Assembly (NCBI GenBank): GCA_031254105.1
Contig: JAIRVB010000044.1
Span: 1 to 64,000, forward strand
Direction of reading: 5' to 3'
Source: Chitinispirillales bacterium
Lineage (GTDB): Bacteria > Fibrobacterota > Chitinivibrionia > Chitinivibrionales > Chitinispirillaceae
DNA length: 64,000 nucleotides
Below, piece after piece: positions 1 through 9,161 of the stretch. The notes below the pieces were generated by a model that was not told where the DNA came from, ran no database searches, and worked only from the letters and a program-made list of their open reading frames with translations. The position numbers were made by a program, and so were the translations under genes. The stretch's first letter is position 1. Each line of letters begins with the position of its first letter.

Positions 1-94
1 CGATCTCAAAAATTTGACCAGAAAAATTACTTTCGCTTAAAAAAAAGAATTTGAGATTTAGAGCAAACAACTTTTGCGAAAAGGGAACGTAGAC

Positions 95-2296
95 TCAGAG
101 TTGTGCAACAGCTACGTACGCCTTTGATTTTCGTAACATCACATCCTTGCACACTTCAATTGCTTCTTCTATGAAAACATCAGTTGTGGTTTTGCTCTTG
201 TGGTCTTCTTGAAACCATGCGTAATTTTGAGCAATTTCAATACCTAAATTAACAAATAAAGTACCGTAAACATCTACAGCAGATTCATATTTCTCTTGGC
301 AAATATCAAGTGCTTTTTGTAAAGCTAAAATAGATTTGTTGGCATTGTCTAATGAATAAAATCCTGTTTCTTTACTTTCATTAATCCAACTCATACGATA
401 TTGTTCTGCCAAGTTAATCAGACATCGCACATATTCTATGTTAAATGTTTCAGGGTCAATTTCAGATTTTTCGAGAAGTTCAAATACGACTTTTGCGTCC
501 TCATATTTTTGAATCGAATCGGAATTCTTTCCTACATACGCATATAAATTTGCCATAGAAATATTTGCTAACGCCAACAATTTATTGTTGGGTTTGTTGT
601 ATTCATAGCTACGTTTTTTCACTTCGTCTAATGACAGTCGGTAATATATTTCAGCGGTAGTAAAGTCATTTTGCTGCAATGCAAATGTTCCGAAATTATT
701 GTAAGCAAGGCTTAAACGAAAACATTGTTCTTCGCTGTTTTTTTGTTTTTCAATATATCTTATGGCTTCTAAGTAAAGTTTTTTTTGAATTTCAATTCTT
801 TTTTCCCGACCCGCTATTAATGCAGTTGTATTAATAGTTGTGGCAATGTCCCCGATAGGAACTTGAACGCCATTTACGAGAAGACCTGCAACCAATGCGA
901 ATGAGGTTAGAGCATAAAACTCTCCTGCAAAAATTCCGTTGTTTACCGGATACAATATGCGCATTTCGTTTTTTTGTTCACTCAAATCATAAACTTGCTG
1001 CATATGAAACAAAAAGGCATTGCCACGTTCAAGCATTTCAAGCATTTTAGGGAAACCGATTTCGTCGAATTTTATAAAAAACCTACCACCTTTTACTATT
1101 TTTACAATAATATTAATCACTTGTATTTGAATACTTGAGAGAAAAAGCCAGTCGGTACGCCATTCGTCTATATTACGTTCTTCAGAATTTATATACGGCT
1201 CGGAATCAAATGCAAAAAATTGGGCAACAATATCCATAAATCTCGAAAATTCAATCGTTTCCTCATCTGAAAGTCGTTTTCTTGCCAATTTATCCCAGCA
1301 ACTCAAACTATTTTCAATTGCCAAGAAACCTTTACTTGTACAATGTGGAACATTTAAACATTTGTTTGTCAATCTGCCATAGGCTTTTGCAATTTCAAAC
1401 AAATCCGAAGAATTGTCTTTTTCAAGTCTTTTTATGATACATTCTTCCACATCAATGGCTCTTGACACATCATTCCGCACATTTAACCATTCAAGATATT
1501 TTTGGTGTGCCGTGAAGTCCAAATCATGGCTTACTTCAATCTGAACCGCAATATCAAAACATTTTTTTGTAATTTCAGCAAGACTATCTTTTTTCACAAT
1601 ATCGCCAAGTTCGTTAAACAAAGAAATAAACTTGTTTACCGTACGCAGTGCATTATCTGCTCCAACGCTTAATTCGCAAGCAAGTTCAAGTACGCGCAGC
1701 ACATTGTCAAGTCGTTCTTTTGATTTTATTTCTTCATCACTTTCAATAATCATCTTAGATTTAAAACCTAAAAGCGCTTGTTTTTTTAAATTTTCTATTT
1801 CAGAATGCAGTTCATCAAGTTTGGCGTTTGCTTCATTAACTCCTTTCGTTATGGTAGAGGTATTTAAAGATAGATAATATTTATCATATAAATCCGCATT
1901 ACTAAGTATTTTTTCTTGAATATCCTCCCAAAACCATAATTCTATCGTAAACTGATAATTGTGACTTAGTGTCGATATGAAGTTTTGGATTTTTGTATCC
2001 CTATCAAGTGCAGTCATTATTACAAATGTGTCAATATTAAATTTCACAACCGCAGATTTAATATCATCTTCAATCTGTTTAACGAAGCCATTCGGATTTG
2101 GTGAAAGATGATTTTTACATTGAGCTACTATCCGTTTCCCATTTTCAGTATCGCAGTAAATATCAATTCCACTCTGTCTTTGCCCTTTACGACCATAGCG
2201 TGAAAAGATTCTTTTGAAGTGTTCTGTCAAAATCTCAGCACATACACTTTCAAATTCGTCTTCCGATTTGAGCTTTGGAAATTGTTTTTTTGACAT
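95..2296 (-). CDS. Restriction-endonuclease-like protein with TPR-like C-terminal half
   Basis: A 733-residue protein. The first ~140 residues look like a PD-(D/E)XK (Mrr-like) nuclease: a GIDIY segment gives the acidic residue D45, followed by a VAQCKN strand giving Q59-x-K61, the Q-x-K variant common in Mrr-type type IV enzymes. The remaining ~550 residues are helical; near residues 520-720 they contain repeats with Y/A/L spacing typical of TPRs (for example a NNFGTFALQQNDFTTAEIYY segment). It is the distal gene of a minus-strand run with two DUF1016 nuclease genes, which suggests a defence cluster. The role (cleavage of foreign or modified DNA, with TPRs as sensor) is inferred from the family. 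Specificity is unknown. Confidence 0.7.
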   Translation of the reverse strand: MSKKQFPKLKSEDEFESVCAEILTEHFKRIFSRYGRKGQRQSGIDIYCDTENGKRIVAQCKNHLSPNPNGFVKQIEDDIKSAVVKFNIDTFVIMTALDRDTKIQNFISTLSHNYQFTIELWFWEDIQEKILSNADLYDKYYLSLNTSTITKGVNEANAKLDELHSEIENLKKQALLGFKSKMIIESDEEIKSKERLDNVLRVLELACELSVGADNALRTVNKFISLFNELGDIVKKDSLAEITKKCFDIAVQIEVSHDLDFTAHQKYLEWLNVRNDVSRAIDVEECIIKRLEKDNSSDLFEIAKAYGRLTNKCLNVPHCTSKGFLAIENSLSCWDKLARKRLSDEETIEFSRFMDIVAQFFAFDSEPYINSEERNIDEWRTDWLFLSSIQIQVINIIVKIVKGGRFFIKFDEIGFPKMLEMLERGNAFLFHMQQVYDLSEQKNEMRILYPVNNGIFAGEFYALTSFALVAGLLVNGVQVPIGDIATTINTTALIAGREKRIEIQKKLYLEAIRYIEKQKNSEEQCFRLSLAYNNFGTFALQQNDFTTAEIYYRLSLDEVKKRSYEYNKPNNKLLALANISMANLYAYVGKNSDSIQKYEDAKVVFELLEKSEIDPETFNIEYVRCLINLAEQYRMSWINESKETGFYSLDNANKSILALQKALDICQEKYESAVDVYGTLFVNLGIEIAQNYAWFQEDHKSKTTTDVFIEEAIEVCKDVMLRKSKAYVAVAQL

Positions 2297-2410
2297 ATTA
2301 AATCCTCATTTTTGAAATGCTCAAACCCACCAAAGGCAGATCGCGCAAGTTATCGTTGCGTTAGTCAACAGGCTGTATGTATTTTCCGATTGGTTTATAA
2401 TTTGATTTAC

Positions 2411-3466
2411 TCATAATAGCTGCCTCTGTTTGAAAATCATTTTTTGCCGTTCAATTTCTGCGGCCAACTCTTCTTCTGTAGGCAGATAGGGTAAATATTT
2501 ACCGGCGAACAGTTGTTGATTTTCGCTTAAAACTGAGTAGCGAGCTATTGTTTTGTCTGTTTCGGTGCATAATAAAATGCCGATTGTCGGATTGTCGTCT
2601 TTTGCGCGTTTCAAATCATCATACATTCTGACATACATATCTAATTGCCCAATGTCTTGATGGGTTATTTTATGCGTTTTCAACTCAACAATTACAAAGC
2701 ATTTCAAGATATAATTGTAAAAAACGAGGTCAATATAAAACTCGCTTGTTTCGGTTCTGACAAGCTGTTGTCTTTCCACAAAAGCAAAGCCTTTACCCAA
2801 TTCGAGTAAAAACTTTTGCATATCATTGATAATTGCCTGTTCTAATTGGGATTCCGTATATCCGCCATTGTTTGGAAGTCCGAGAAATTCGAGTACAGAT
2901 GGATTTTTGATAAATTCCAGCTTATCTTGCTGGAAATCTCTTGTTTTTTCCTGCATTTCCTGAATCACCGGTTCTTTTACTTGCGAAGACAATAATCTTT
3001 GATAGTAAAGTGTAGAAATGTTCCTGTCCAAAGTTCTGACGCTCCACATCCGTTCAGACGCTTCTTTCAAATAATATTTTTGTGCGTCCTTGCTTTCCAC
3101 TCTCATTATCAATCGAACATGCGACCAAGTTAATTGTGCACACAGTGTGTGCATTATTTCATATTCGCTGAATGTTAGGTAAAATTTTTTAAAATCCCAC
3201 AAATTGCGTGTCCCAAACCCCTTGCCGAATTCTTTGGTAAGTTCTGCGGATAAGGTTTTAAGAATTTCTTCGCCATAAGCGGCCCGTTCTTTGCCTTGCT
3301 GTTCTTCCTCAACAATGCGCTTTCCTATAAGCCAATAAGCCTCAACCATTGCGGAATTTACGGCGGAGTATGCTTTTTGTCGGGCATCCGCTAAAATTTG
3401 CTTGATTTCGGATATATAATTCGTTGCTGAATTTTTCATTTTCGCTATATTATAATTTGATTTCAT
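2411..3466 (-). CDS. DUF1016 (YhcG-type) PD-(D/E)XK nuclease family protein
   Basis: A 351-residue, full-length member of the DUF1016/YhcG family. Residues ~15-170 are the helical DUF1016_N domain (YWLIGKRIVEEEQQGKERAAYG signature split around residue 45). Residues ~190-345 are the nuclease-like domain, with the typical segments FYIDLVFYN (acidic Asp) and CFVIVELK (Glu-x-Lys), followed by ARYSVL near the end. Family members are restriction- or recombination-associated nucleases found in mobile and defence islands; the precise reaction is not established. The gene lies 21 bp downstream of a truncated paralogue. A palindrome sits inside codons for THTLCAQL-like residues (3137-3153), at the same codon as in that paralogue. 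Confidence 0.85.
   Translation of the reverse strand: MKSNYNIAKMKNSATNYISEIKQILADARQKAYSAVNSAMVEAYWLIGKRIVEEEQQGKERAAYGEEILKTLSAELTKEFGKGFGTRNLWDFKKFYLTFSEYEIMHTLCAQLTWSHVRLIMRVESKDAQKYYLKEASERMWSVRTLDRNISTLYYQRLLSSQVKEPVIQEMQEKTRDFQQDKLEFIKNPSVLEFLGLPNNGGYTESQLEQAIINDMQKFLLELGKGFAFVERQQLVRTETSEFYIDLVFYNYILKCFVIVELKTHKITHQDIGQLDMYVRMYDDLKRAKDDNPTIGILLCTETDKTIARYSVLSENQQLFAGKYLPYLPTEEELAAEIERQKMIFKQRQLL
3137..3153. repeat. Palindrome inside the DUF1016 gene (copy 1)
   Basis: Two 8-bp arms (tgcacaca / tgtgtgca) flank a single central g at 3145. Two unpaired positions and three more A/T pairs lie outside the arms. The centre is the first base of the Leu codon in the MHTLCAQL segment. The neighbouring paralogue has a longer palindrome centred on the equivalent Leu codon. 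Confidence 0.85.
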
Positions 3467-3487
3467 AACCCAACTCCTTAAAAACCT

Positions 3488-3883
3488 TCAACAATTCCTT
3501 TTTGCTTTATTGTTGCTTTTCAACAGCCGCTCATACAAAAGCGAGTTAATCTGCCGTTCCAGTTCGCGCCCTGTCCATGCATGGTTTGCTGCTTCAAGCT
3601 CGTAGTATTCACGTTTGTTGTTGTCGTCAATGGCTATAAGCAACTTATACTGCATCCAGTTCAATTGCGTCCGCAGTGCGGACGCAATTGGGTAAGCTCT
3701 GTAAAATTGCCTTGTTCGTTCAAGCTGCCGTTTGGAAAACCCGCTGCCAAACTCGGATTCAAGCTGTTTGGCGAGATTATCAAGAAGGTACTCGCCGTAT
3801 TCTGCGCGGTCTTTGCCGTGCTGTTCTTCAAGGAAAATCCGCTCACCAAGACGCCAGTACATCATAACCCGTTGGAAATCCAC
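3488..3883 (-). pseudogene. Truncated DUF1016_N remnant
   Basis: An open frame of 131 codons, starting only at a GTG, covers most of the DUF1016_N domain (MMYWRLGERIFLEEQHGKDR, then an ALRTQLNW segment and LLYERLLKSNNK). It stops where the C-terminal PD-(D/E)XK domain should begin. The family N-terminus (AYRAVN-like helix) is also absent in frame; a related peptide lies upstream in another frame, which suggests a frameshift. The next 21 bases lead straight into the complete paralogue. I read this as a decayed or partly deleted second copy. It could still encode a stand-alone DUF1016_N protein, since such short versions are sometimes annotated. Confidence 0.65.
3662..3690. repeat. Perfect 29-nt palindrome inside the DUF1016 remnant (copy 2)
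   Basis: Two perfect 14-bp arms (caattgcgtccgca / tgcggacgcaattg) flank one central base at 3676. They lie within codons for IASALRTQL, and the centre is the first base of the Leu codon. The sequence differs from the palindrome at 3137-3153, yet position and self-complementarity are conserved. Confidence 0.95.
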
Positions 3884-4195
3884 GCCGAGCCAGCGCGGGG
3901 TTCATTTTATAAAATAAATAACTGCGGTACAGATTTATGAGACAAACCGCAATATTAATCAAGAAATGATTTGAACCGAGAGGTAATGCAGGACTTGTTT
4001 ACTAAAGGAGAAGCGAAAAAAAGATCAAATTAATTAGTTTTTTTGCGGGATACCATGTAGTATTTTAAGATATTATTGATGAAAAAGCAGGATGAAATCG
4101 GATCAATGATAATCTAACCGCTTTAGCAGAAATGATGGATATGGATGAACACTATCACAAGCAGAATCATTACTAAAATTAAGGTATAATGACGG
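3884..4195. other. Intergenic region between DUF1016 remnant and trpB
   Basis: AT-rich, with no convincing gene. It holds degenerate repeats of a GCAGGATCATTACCAAAA-like unit that continue into the trpB 5' end. The trpB promoter must lie here, but I cannot assign -35/-10 boxes with confidence. Confidence 0.4.
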
Positions 4196-4250
4196 ATGAG
4201 AGCAGGCACAAGCAGGATCATTACCAAAAAAGGCAGGATCACTAACAAAA
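4157..4250 (+). repeat. Short degenerate tandem repeats spanning the trpB start
   Basis: Three related units of about 20-22 nt (starting near 4157, 4208 and 4231) share a core like gcaggatcattaccaaaa. Units 2 and 3 are 21 nt apart and encode the basic N-terminal tail of TrpB (SRIITKK / GRITNKK) before the conserved GYFGKFGG start of the family. This indicates slippage or repeat expansion into the coding region. Confidence 0.6.
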
Positions 4251-5440
4251 AAGGATACTTTGGAAAATTCGGCGGAATGTTTGCGCCTGAGACTCTCATG
4301 CCAGCTCTTACAGAGGTAGAGGCCGCTTATAAAAATTTTCGCGCTGATGATCACTGGCAGAGTGAGTATCAGAGGCTTCTTGAAAGTTATAACGGACGGG
4401 CTACCCCTCTTTATGAAGCTGTCAACCTTTCATCAAAGATAACGGATGGAAAGTCGCGCATTTTTTTGAAGCGCGAAGACCTCAATCACACCGGAGCGCA
4501 TAAGATCACTAACGCTTTGGGGCAGGCGCTTTTGGCAAGGTTTATGGGTAAGGAGAGGCTGATCGCAGAAACCGGAGCTGGACAGCATGGCGTGGCTACT
4601 GCTACTGTTGCGGCGCTGCTTGGTATGAGCTGTGACATTTACATGGGAACGGTTGACATGGAGCGCCAAAAGCCGAATGTATTCCGCATGAATCTGCTCG
4701 GGGCGCGTGTGATACCTGTTGACAGCGGCGGCAAAACGCTCAAAGACGCTGTGAATGAAGCGATACGGGACTGGACAAAAAGTGTTAAAAGCACTCACTA
4801 CGCTTTTGGGTCGGTTCTTGGGCCTCACCCCTTCCCCGCTATTGTTAGGGATTTTCAATCGATAATAGGAAAAGAGTGCAGAAAGCAGATACTCAAAGCT
4901 GCCGGACGGCTGCCGGATGAAGTTATCGCATGCGTTGGCGGAGGTTCAAACGCCATCGGTATCTTCAGCGCGTTTCTTAAAGATAAAATTGTCAAGTTGA
5001 CAGGTGTTGAAGCAGGCGGCAAGGGACTGCATGGAGTAAATCACGCGGTACGGCTTACCCCGTCGCCATATGCAAAACCCGGCGTGCTTCACGGAACTTA
5101 TTCATACGTACTGCAAGACCATGACAGTCAGATCGCTGATACTCACTCTGTTTCGGCAGGTCTTGACTACAGCGGCGTAGGGCCTCAGCACGCGCATCTT
5201 TTTGATACGGGAAGAGTAACGTATACATACGCAACGGATGAGGAAGCTGTTAACGCTTTTAAGCTGCTTTGCGAAACTGAAGGTATTATCCCAGCGCTTG
5301 AGTCATCGCACGCGGTTGCTTACGCGCTCAAGCATGTTCCGGCGCTGAAAGCGGGATCAATTGTAGTTGTTAATCTGTCCGGACGAGGCGATAAGGATAT
5401 TTATTCGGTTGCTAAATTTATGGGGACAGATATTTTGTAA
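4196..5440 (+). CDS. trpB: Tryptophan synthase beta chain
   Basis: Catalyses the PLP-dependent condensation of indole with L-serine to tryptophan. The 414 residues show the family hallmarks: [16 protein letters not shown] near the N-terminus, the PLP lysine in HTGAHKITN (K103), [13 protein letters not shown], the phosphate-binding GGGSNAIG and C-terminal NLSGRGDKD. It is TrpB1-like and near the usual ~400 residues; the first ~18 residues are extra and encoded by a repeat, so the native start could be slightly further in. No trpA or other trp gene is adjacent. Instead it precedes recC by 28 bp and may be co-transcribed with recBCD, an unusual setting. TrpA must be elsewhere, or the enzyme may salvage indole. 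Confidence 0.95.
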   Translation: MRAGTSRIITKKGRITNKKGYFGKFGGMFAPETLMPALTEVEAAYKNFRADDHWQSEYQRLLESYNGRATPLYEAVNLSSKITDGKSRIFLKREDLNHTGAHKITNALGQALLARFMGKERLIAETGAGQHGVATATVAALLGMSCDIYMGTVDMERQKPNVFRMNLLGARVIPVDSGGKTLKDAVNEAIRDWTKSVKSTHYAFGSVLGPHPFPAIVRDFQSIIGKECRKQILKAAGRLPDEVIACVGGGSNAIGIFSAFLKDKIVKLTGVEAGGKGLHGVNHAVRLTPSPYAKPGVLHGTYSYVLQDHDSQIADTHSVSAGLDYSGVGPQHAHLFDTGRVTYTYATDEEAVNAFKLLCETEGIIPALESSHAVAYALKHVPALKAGSIVVVNLSGRGDKDIYSVAKFMGTDIL

Positions 5441-5468
5441 AGATAAGAAACTCACAGAGATAAAATAG

Positions 5469-8400
5469 ATGTTAAATCTCATTTTCGCACCATCCGCGGA
5501 TCGGCTCGTTTCGCTTGCCGGAAAGCTCATCAAAGAGATATGGAAAGACCCTTTTGACCCGCCGACAATTATAGTACCAAATCCGGCCATCGGTAAATGG
5601 CTCAGCATGCGGCTTGCCGAAGGACAAACGCGGCAAAATTCTAATGATGAAATAGATATCGCCGGGTTTGGCTGTATAGCAAACGCGCGTTTTGTGAGAT
5701 TGGAAAAATTCCTGTGGAACTCTCTTGAGCCGGAGCCGGACACTCACCTGATTGAAGTCAAACACTTATCGCAGGTGATATGCGCGCTTTTAGATGAGAC
5801 TCTTCTTGAAGACAATATTTACAAGCCTCTCAAAAATTACCTCCGCTCTGATGGAAACGGTAAAATTGACTCGCTGAAGCGGGTACAGCTTTCAGCCGGA
5901 ATAGCGTCTCTTTTTCTTGAATACGAGTACAACAGGCCAAGCGTCTGGAATGAAACAAGCGCGCGGTGGAGCCCTCACGGCATTGACGGACAATGGCTTT
6001 GCGGCAAAAATTACTTTCAGAACGATTCCGCGCATGAACTATGGCAAAAAGATCTTTACCGTAAAGCTTACAAATGCTTTTCGGAAAATGGAAAGCGCGT
6101 CTGGACAACACTGCCTCATCTATACAGAAAAAAACGGGAGGAGTGCGGCAAGGGAGATACGCTGTGGCGCAACACGGGATCACAACTAATACTGTTCAAC
6201 GTTTCAAAAATAAGTCACTTTCACCGCAACACTCTTGTAGAAATATCGCAAATTGATAATGTGGATATGCACCTTTTCCTAACCAACCCCTGCGCTGAGT
6301 TCTGGGAAGATGTTGACACAAGCAGAAAACGCAGCCCAAAACGGAGATGGAGCCATAATTCCCCCAGCAGTATCGCCGCTATAAAACCGATGCAACCCGA
6401 TGACTATAACAAGGAAGAACTCAGCGCGTTTGAAACTTCACAAGACCATACACTTCTCAAACTATGGGGCAGCGCGGGGAAGGAGAACATCTCTCTGTGG
6501 TGTCAACAGGCGCAGTGGAATTTTGATTACCACTGTCCCGATTTAGATAACGGCGCGGAGCCCAAGACGCTTTTACAATCACTTAAGAAATCACTTCTTT
6601 TGCGGGATGATAATCTTGAGACACAAAAGTGTGATCTGAAAAACGACCGCAGTTTGCAAATCTTAGCCTGCCCTGACAGAAGCCGTGAAGTTGAGGAGCT
6701 GAGAGAAATTGTTCTTGACATGGTTTATAACAGGGCAATTGTAAAATTCAATGATATCGCGGTTTACATGCCTGATCCGAATATTTATCTGCCCCATATA
6801 CAAAGTGTATTCGGAGCGTACAGTCAAAACGATACCGAATACATCCCATTTACAATGCTGAACGCGTCCGGTGCGTCAAGTATGGTCAGTCAGGGGATAT
6901 CAAGCCTGCTAAATATTATCGGAGGAAAGTTCGACAGGCCGCAAATTTTCGCGCTTTTAAAGAACCCTATAGTGCAGGCGAGCAGAAACTTTTCACCGGA
7001 TATGGTTACAGTATGGGAGCGCTGGGCGCGGGATTTAGGGATGTTTCGCGGCTACAACGCTTCAGGACGAAAGAGCATGGGAGACAAAGGCGAAGCGGTA
7101 AACGACGCTCACACATTCAAGCAGGGACTCTCCCGCATTCTTACAGGTAATTTAGCGGCGGGCCCTGTCAACTTAGGTTACAGCTCAGGCGGCAGCGCCG
7201 GCGAGCCGCTTCTAACCCACCCTTACCGGGATATAGACGCGTCTGATGAAGCTTTGGCGGAAATATTTTGCGGTTTACTCGAGCAGCTTAATGAACTTAC
7301 CGCGCAATTTACTAAAAACGGCTACTTACTTGACATAAAAGAGACAGTGGAACTCATAAAAAAAGCGGTGTGGTTCTGGCTATGCGACATACCTGACAAT
7401 GAACAGATCAAAAGCGGCGCGGAAGAGAGCGTACGGCAGGAACTTATTGAGGGGCTTGATCTGATTACGCTTCAACAAACACTGGCAGGCAGAAACAGCA
7501 TCTCTCTTGAAGAGTTTACAGCACTTGTACGGACTTGTCTTCCGCAAGAGCTGCCGTCAACATCTTTTGCGTGGAACGGGATAACCTTCGCTCCTCTGAG
7601 AACATCTATGATAGCGCCTCACAGGGTAATATTTGTTTTGGGACTTGACGCATCCGCTTTTCCCGGAACAAACGGGAAAGGAAGCTGGGATCTGCTTTCA
7701 CAAAAGAGAATCATTGGCGACAGCGACAAAGTTCGGGACAACCGTTTCGCGTTTCTTGAGCTGCTGCACGCGGCAAAAGAGAGAATGATCTTATCTTACA
7801 GAGCGCGTGACATGCAAAAAGATGAGCTGCTTGGACCTTCAAGCGTTGTGCTTGAGCTGGAAGATTATCTTGTCAGTCAAGGACTAACAGAGGTAAGGGA
7901 TGGACGGACGCGCTGCTGTGTGCGCCGGGAGATTCCCTGGGTTGTACATGAATCATTAGATATGGCAATAAATAACGGACGCAAACATGGAACATGGAAC
8001 AAAACACAGTACATGCTTGCTATGCAATATACAAATGCGCGGGATGCGCACCGTCATGATATAGCGTTAGCCAAACCTGTCCCCGCGCAAAAAAGTAAAA
8101 TATGTTACAGCACAAACCTCTCAGACCTGAAACGCTTTTTCTCTAATCCGCTCGAATACCACCTGTATAGAACCCTTGGTGCAGGAGCCAACGAGAGCGG
8201 TACAGATTTGTTTACCGCAGATGAACCGCTTGATTCCGGGTATATCTCAGCGAGGCTCAGGAAAAATGTCTGGGTCGCGGTTTTGGAGATGCTGTTTCCG
8301 GTTGAAAACAGTATGGCTGTTAAAGAGAGCGAACTTGAAAGTATAGCGGTGTCGGAAGCTGAAAAAATCTATGCCAACCACATCGCTTCAGGTTTTGCGC

Positions 8401-9161
8401 CGCAAGGTTACCTCTGCCGCATGGAAAAACAGTGGCTGCTAAAATGGACTAAAAAATGCGTGGAAGCCGCAAAAGCGTTACCGCTCTCCTACCCTGATCA
8501 TAAACTCGTTAAAATTTGCGATTTTTCTTTAGGCAGGAAAAACATGGCGCTTCCCATAAACATAACGGATGAGAGTGGTTGTTCTTTTTCAGTAAGCGGC
8601 GCTCACCCTCTGGCGCTAATCCCCAGAAACTTTGAAAATGGAAACGAAGCAGCCGCTCTGATCGCGTTTGACAAAAACGGAAATCCGGGTGACAATCATG
8701 AATTATGGCTTGGCGGAGCCGCGCAGTGGTTTTACGAGACAAGCCGCGGCAAATTCAACCTCAAAAAATCTATAGGTTTGATGCTGCTCAATCATTATGA
8801 TCCTAAAGTACAAATATCACAGATGAAAATGAATTTGGAAAGATCAAATGATATTAAAAAGTGGCTGACCGCGATTTTGAGACAAATGCTAATAGAAAAC
8901 CGCTGCGAGCATCTGCCTTTTAAAGTTATACAGGAGATAACAAAACCGGATAAGGAGCATAGTAACTTTAGTGAATCACTGCAAAAATTGACTGCCGATA
9001 CGCTTAAAAACAAGCTGCGTGAGGGAAAATATTACAAATGCCATATGGAAGCCTTTGATCTGACGGACGCGCGGCAGCCGCAGAATCTTTCCGACACCGA
9101 ACTGCAAAAACTTGCGGACTCACGATTCGCTCCAATGCTTGCGAGGTGGATCCATGAGTAA
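5469..9161 (+). CDS. recC: Exodeoxyribonuclease V subunit gamma (RecC)
   Basis: A 1230-residue RecC, the Chi-recognition and strand-separating subunit of RecBCD, which processes double-strand breaks for RecA loading and degrades foreign linear DNA. Visible family segments include PFDPPTIIVPNPAIGKWLS near residue 30, LQILACPDRSREVEELREIV near 395 and a helicase-like core. The segment APHRVIFVLGLDASAFPG (~residue 715) matches the RecC superfamily-1-like domain. It is slightly longer than the E. coli protein (~1120). It overlaps recB by 8 bp and recB overlaps the recD region, so the three are translationally coupled in the order C-B-D with no ptr gene between. Confidence 0.93.
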   Translation: MLNLIFAPSADRLVSLAGKLIKEIWKDPFDPPTIIVPNPAIGKWLSMRLAEGQTRQNSNDEIDIAGFGCIANARFVRLEKFLWNSLEPEPDTHLIEVKHLSQVICALLDETLLEDNIYKPLKNYLRSDGNGKIDSLKRVQLSAGIASLFLEYEYNRPSVWNETSARWSPHGIDGQWLCGKNYFQNDSAHELWQKDLYRKAYKCFSENGKRVWTTLPHLYRKKREECGKGDTLWRNTGSQLILFNVSKISHFHRNTLVEISQIDNVDMHLFLTNPCAEFWEDVDTSRKRSPKRRWSHNSPSSIAAIKPMQPDDYNKEELSAFETSQDHTLLKLWGSAGKENISLWCQQAQWNFDYHCPDLDNGAEPKTLLQSLKKSLLLRDDNLETQKCDLKNDRSLQILACPDRSREVEELREIVLDMVYNRAIVKFNDIAVYMPDPNIYLPHIQSVFGAYSQNDTEYIPFTMLNASGASSMVSQGISSLLNIIGGKFDRPQIFALLKNPIVQASRNFSPDMVTVWERWARDLGMFRGYNASGRKSMGDKGEAVNDAHTFKQGLSRILTGNLAAGPVNLGYSSGGSAGEPLLTHPYRDIDASDEALAEIFCGLLEQLNELTAQFTKNGYLLDIKETVELIKKAVWFWLCDIPDNEQIKSGAEESVRQELIEGLDLITLQQTLAGRNSISLEEFTALVRTCLPQELPSTSFAWNGITFAPLRTSMIAPHRVIFVLGLDASAFPGTNGKGSWDLLSQKRIIGDSDKVRDNRFAFLELLHAAKERMILSYRARDMQKDELLGPSSVVLELEDYLVSQGLTEVRDGRTRCCVRREIPWVVHESLDMAINNGRKHGTWNKTQYMLAMQYTNARDAHRHDIALAKPVPAQKSKICYSTNLSDLKRFFSNPLEYHLYRTLGAGANESGTDLFTADEPLDSGYISARLRKNVWVAVLEMLFPVENSMAVKESELESIAVSEAEKIYANHIASGFAPQGYLCRMEKQWLLKWTKKCVEAAKALPLSYPDHKLVKICDFSLGRKNMALPINITDESGCSFSVSGAHPLALIPRNFENGNEAAALIAFDKNGNPGDNHELWLGGAAQWFYETSRGKFNLKKSIGLMLLNHYDPKVQISQMKMNLERSNDIKKWLTAILRQMLIENRCEHLPFKVIQEITKPDKEHSNFSESLQKLTADTLKNKLREGKYYKCHMEAFDLTDARQPQNLSDTELQKLADSRFAPMLARWIHE

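Noticed and set aside
3661-3867. Several 60-120-codon frames in all phases around the DUF1016 remnant
   Set aside because: They are caused by the palindrome and composition of the remnant; the DUF1016 frame alone is homologous.
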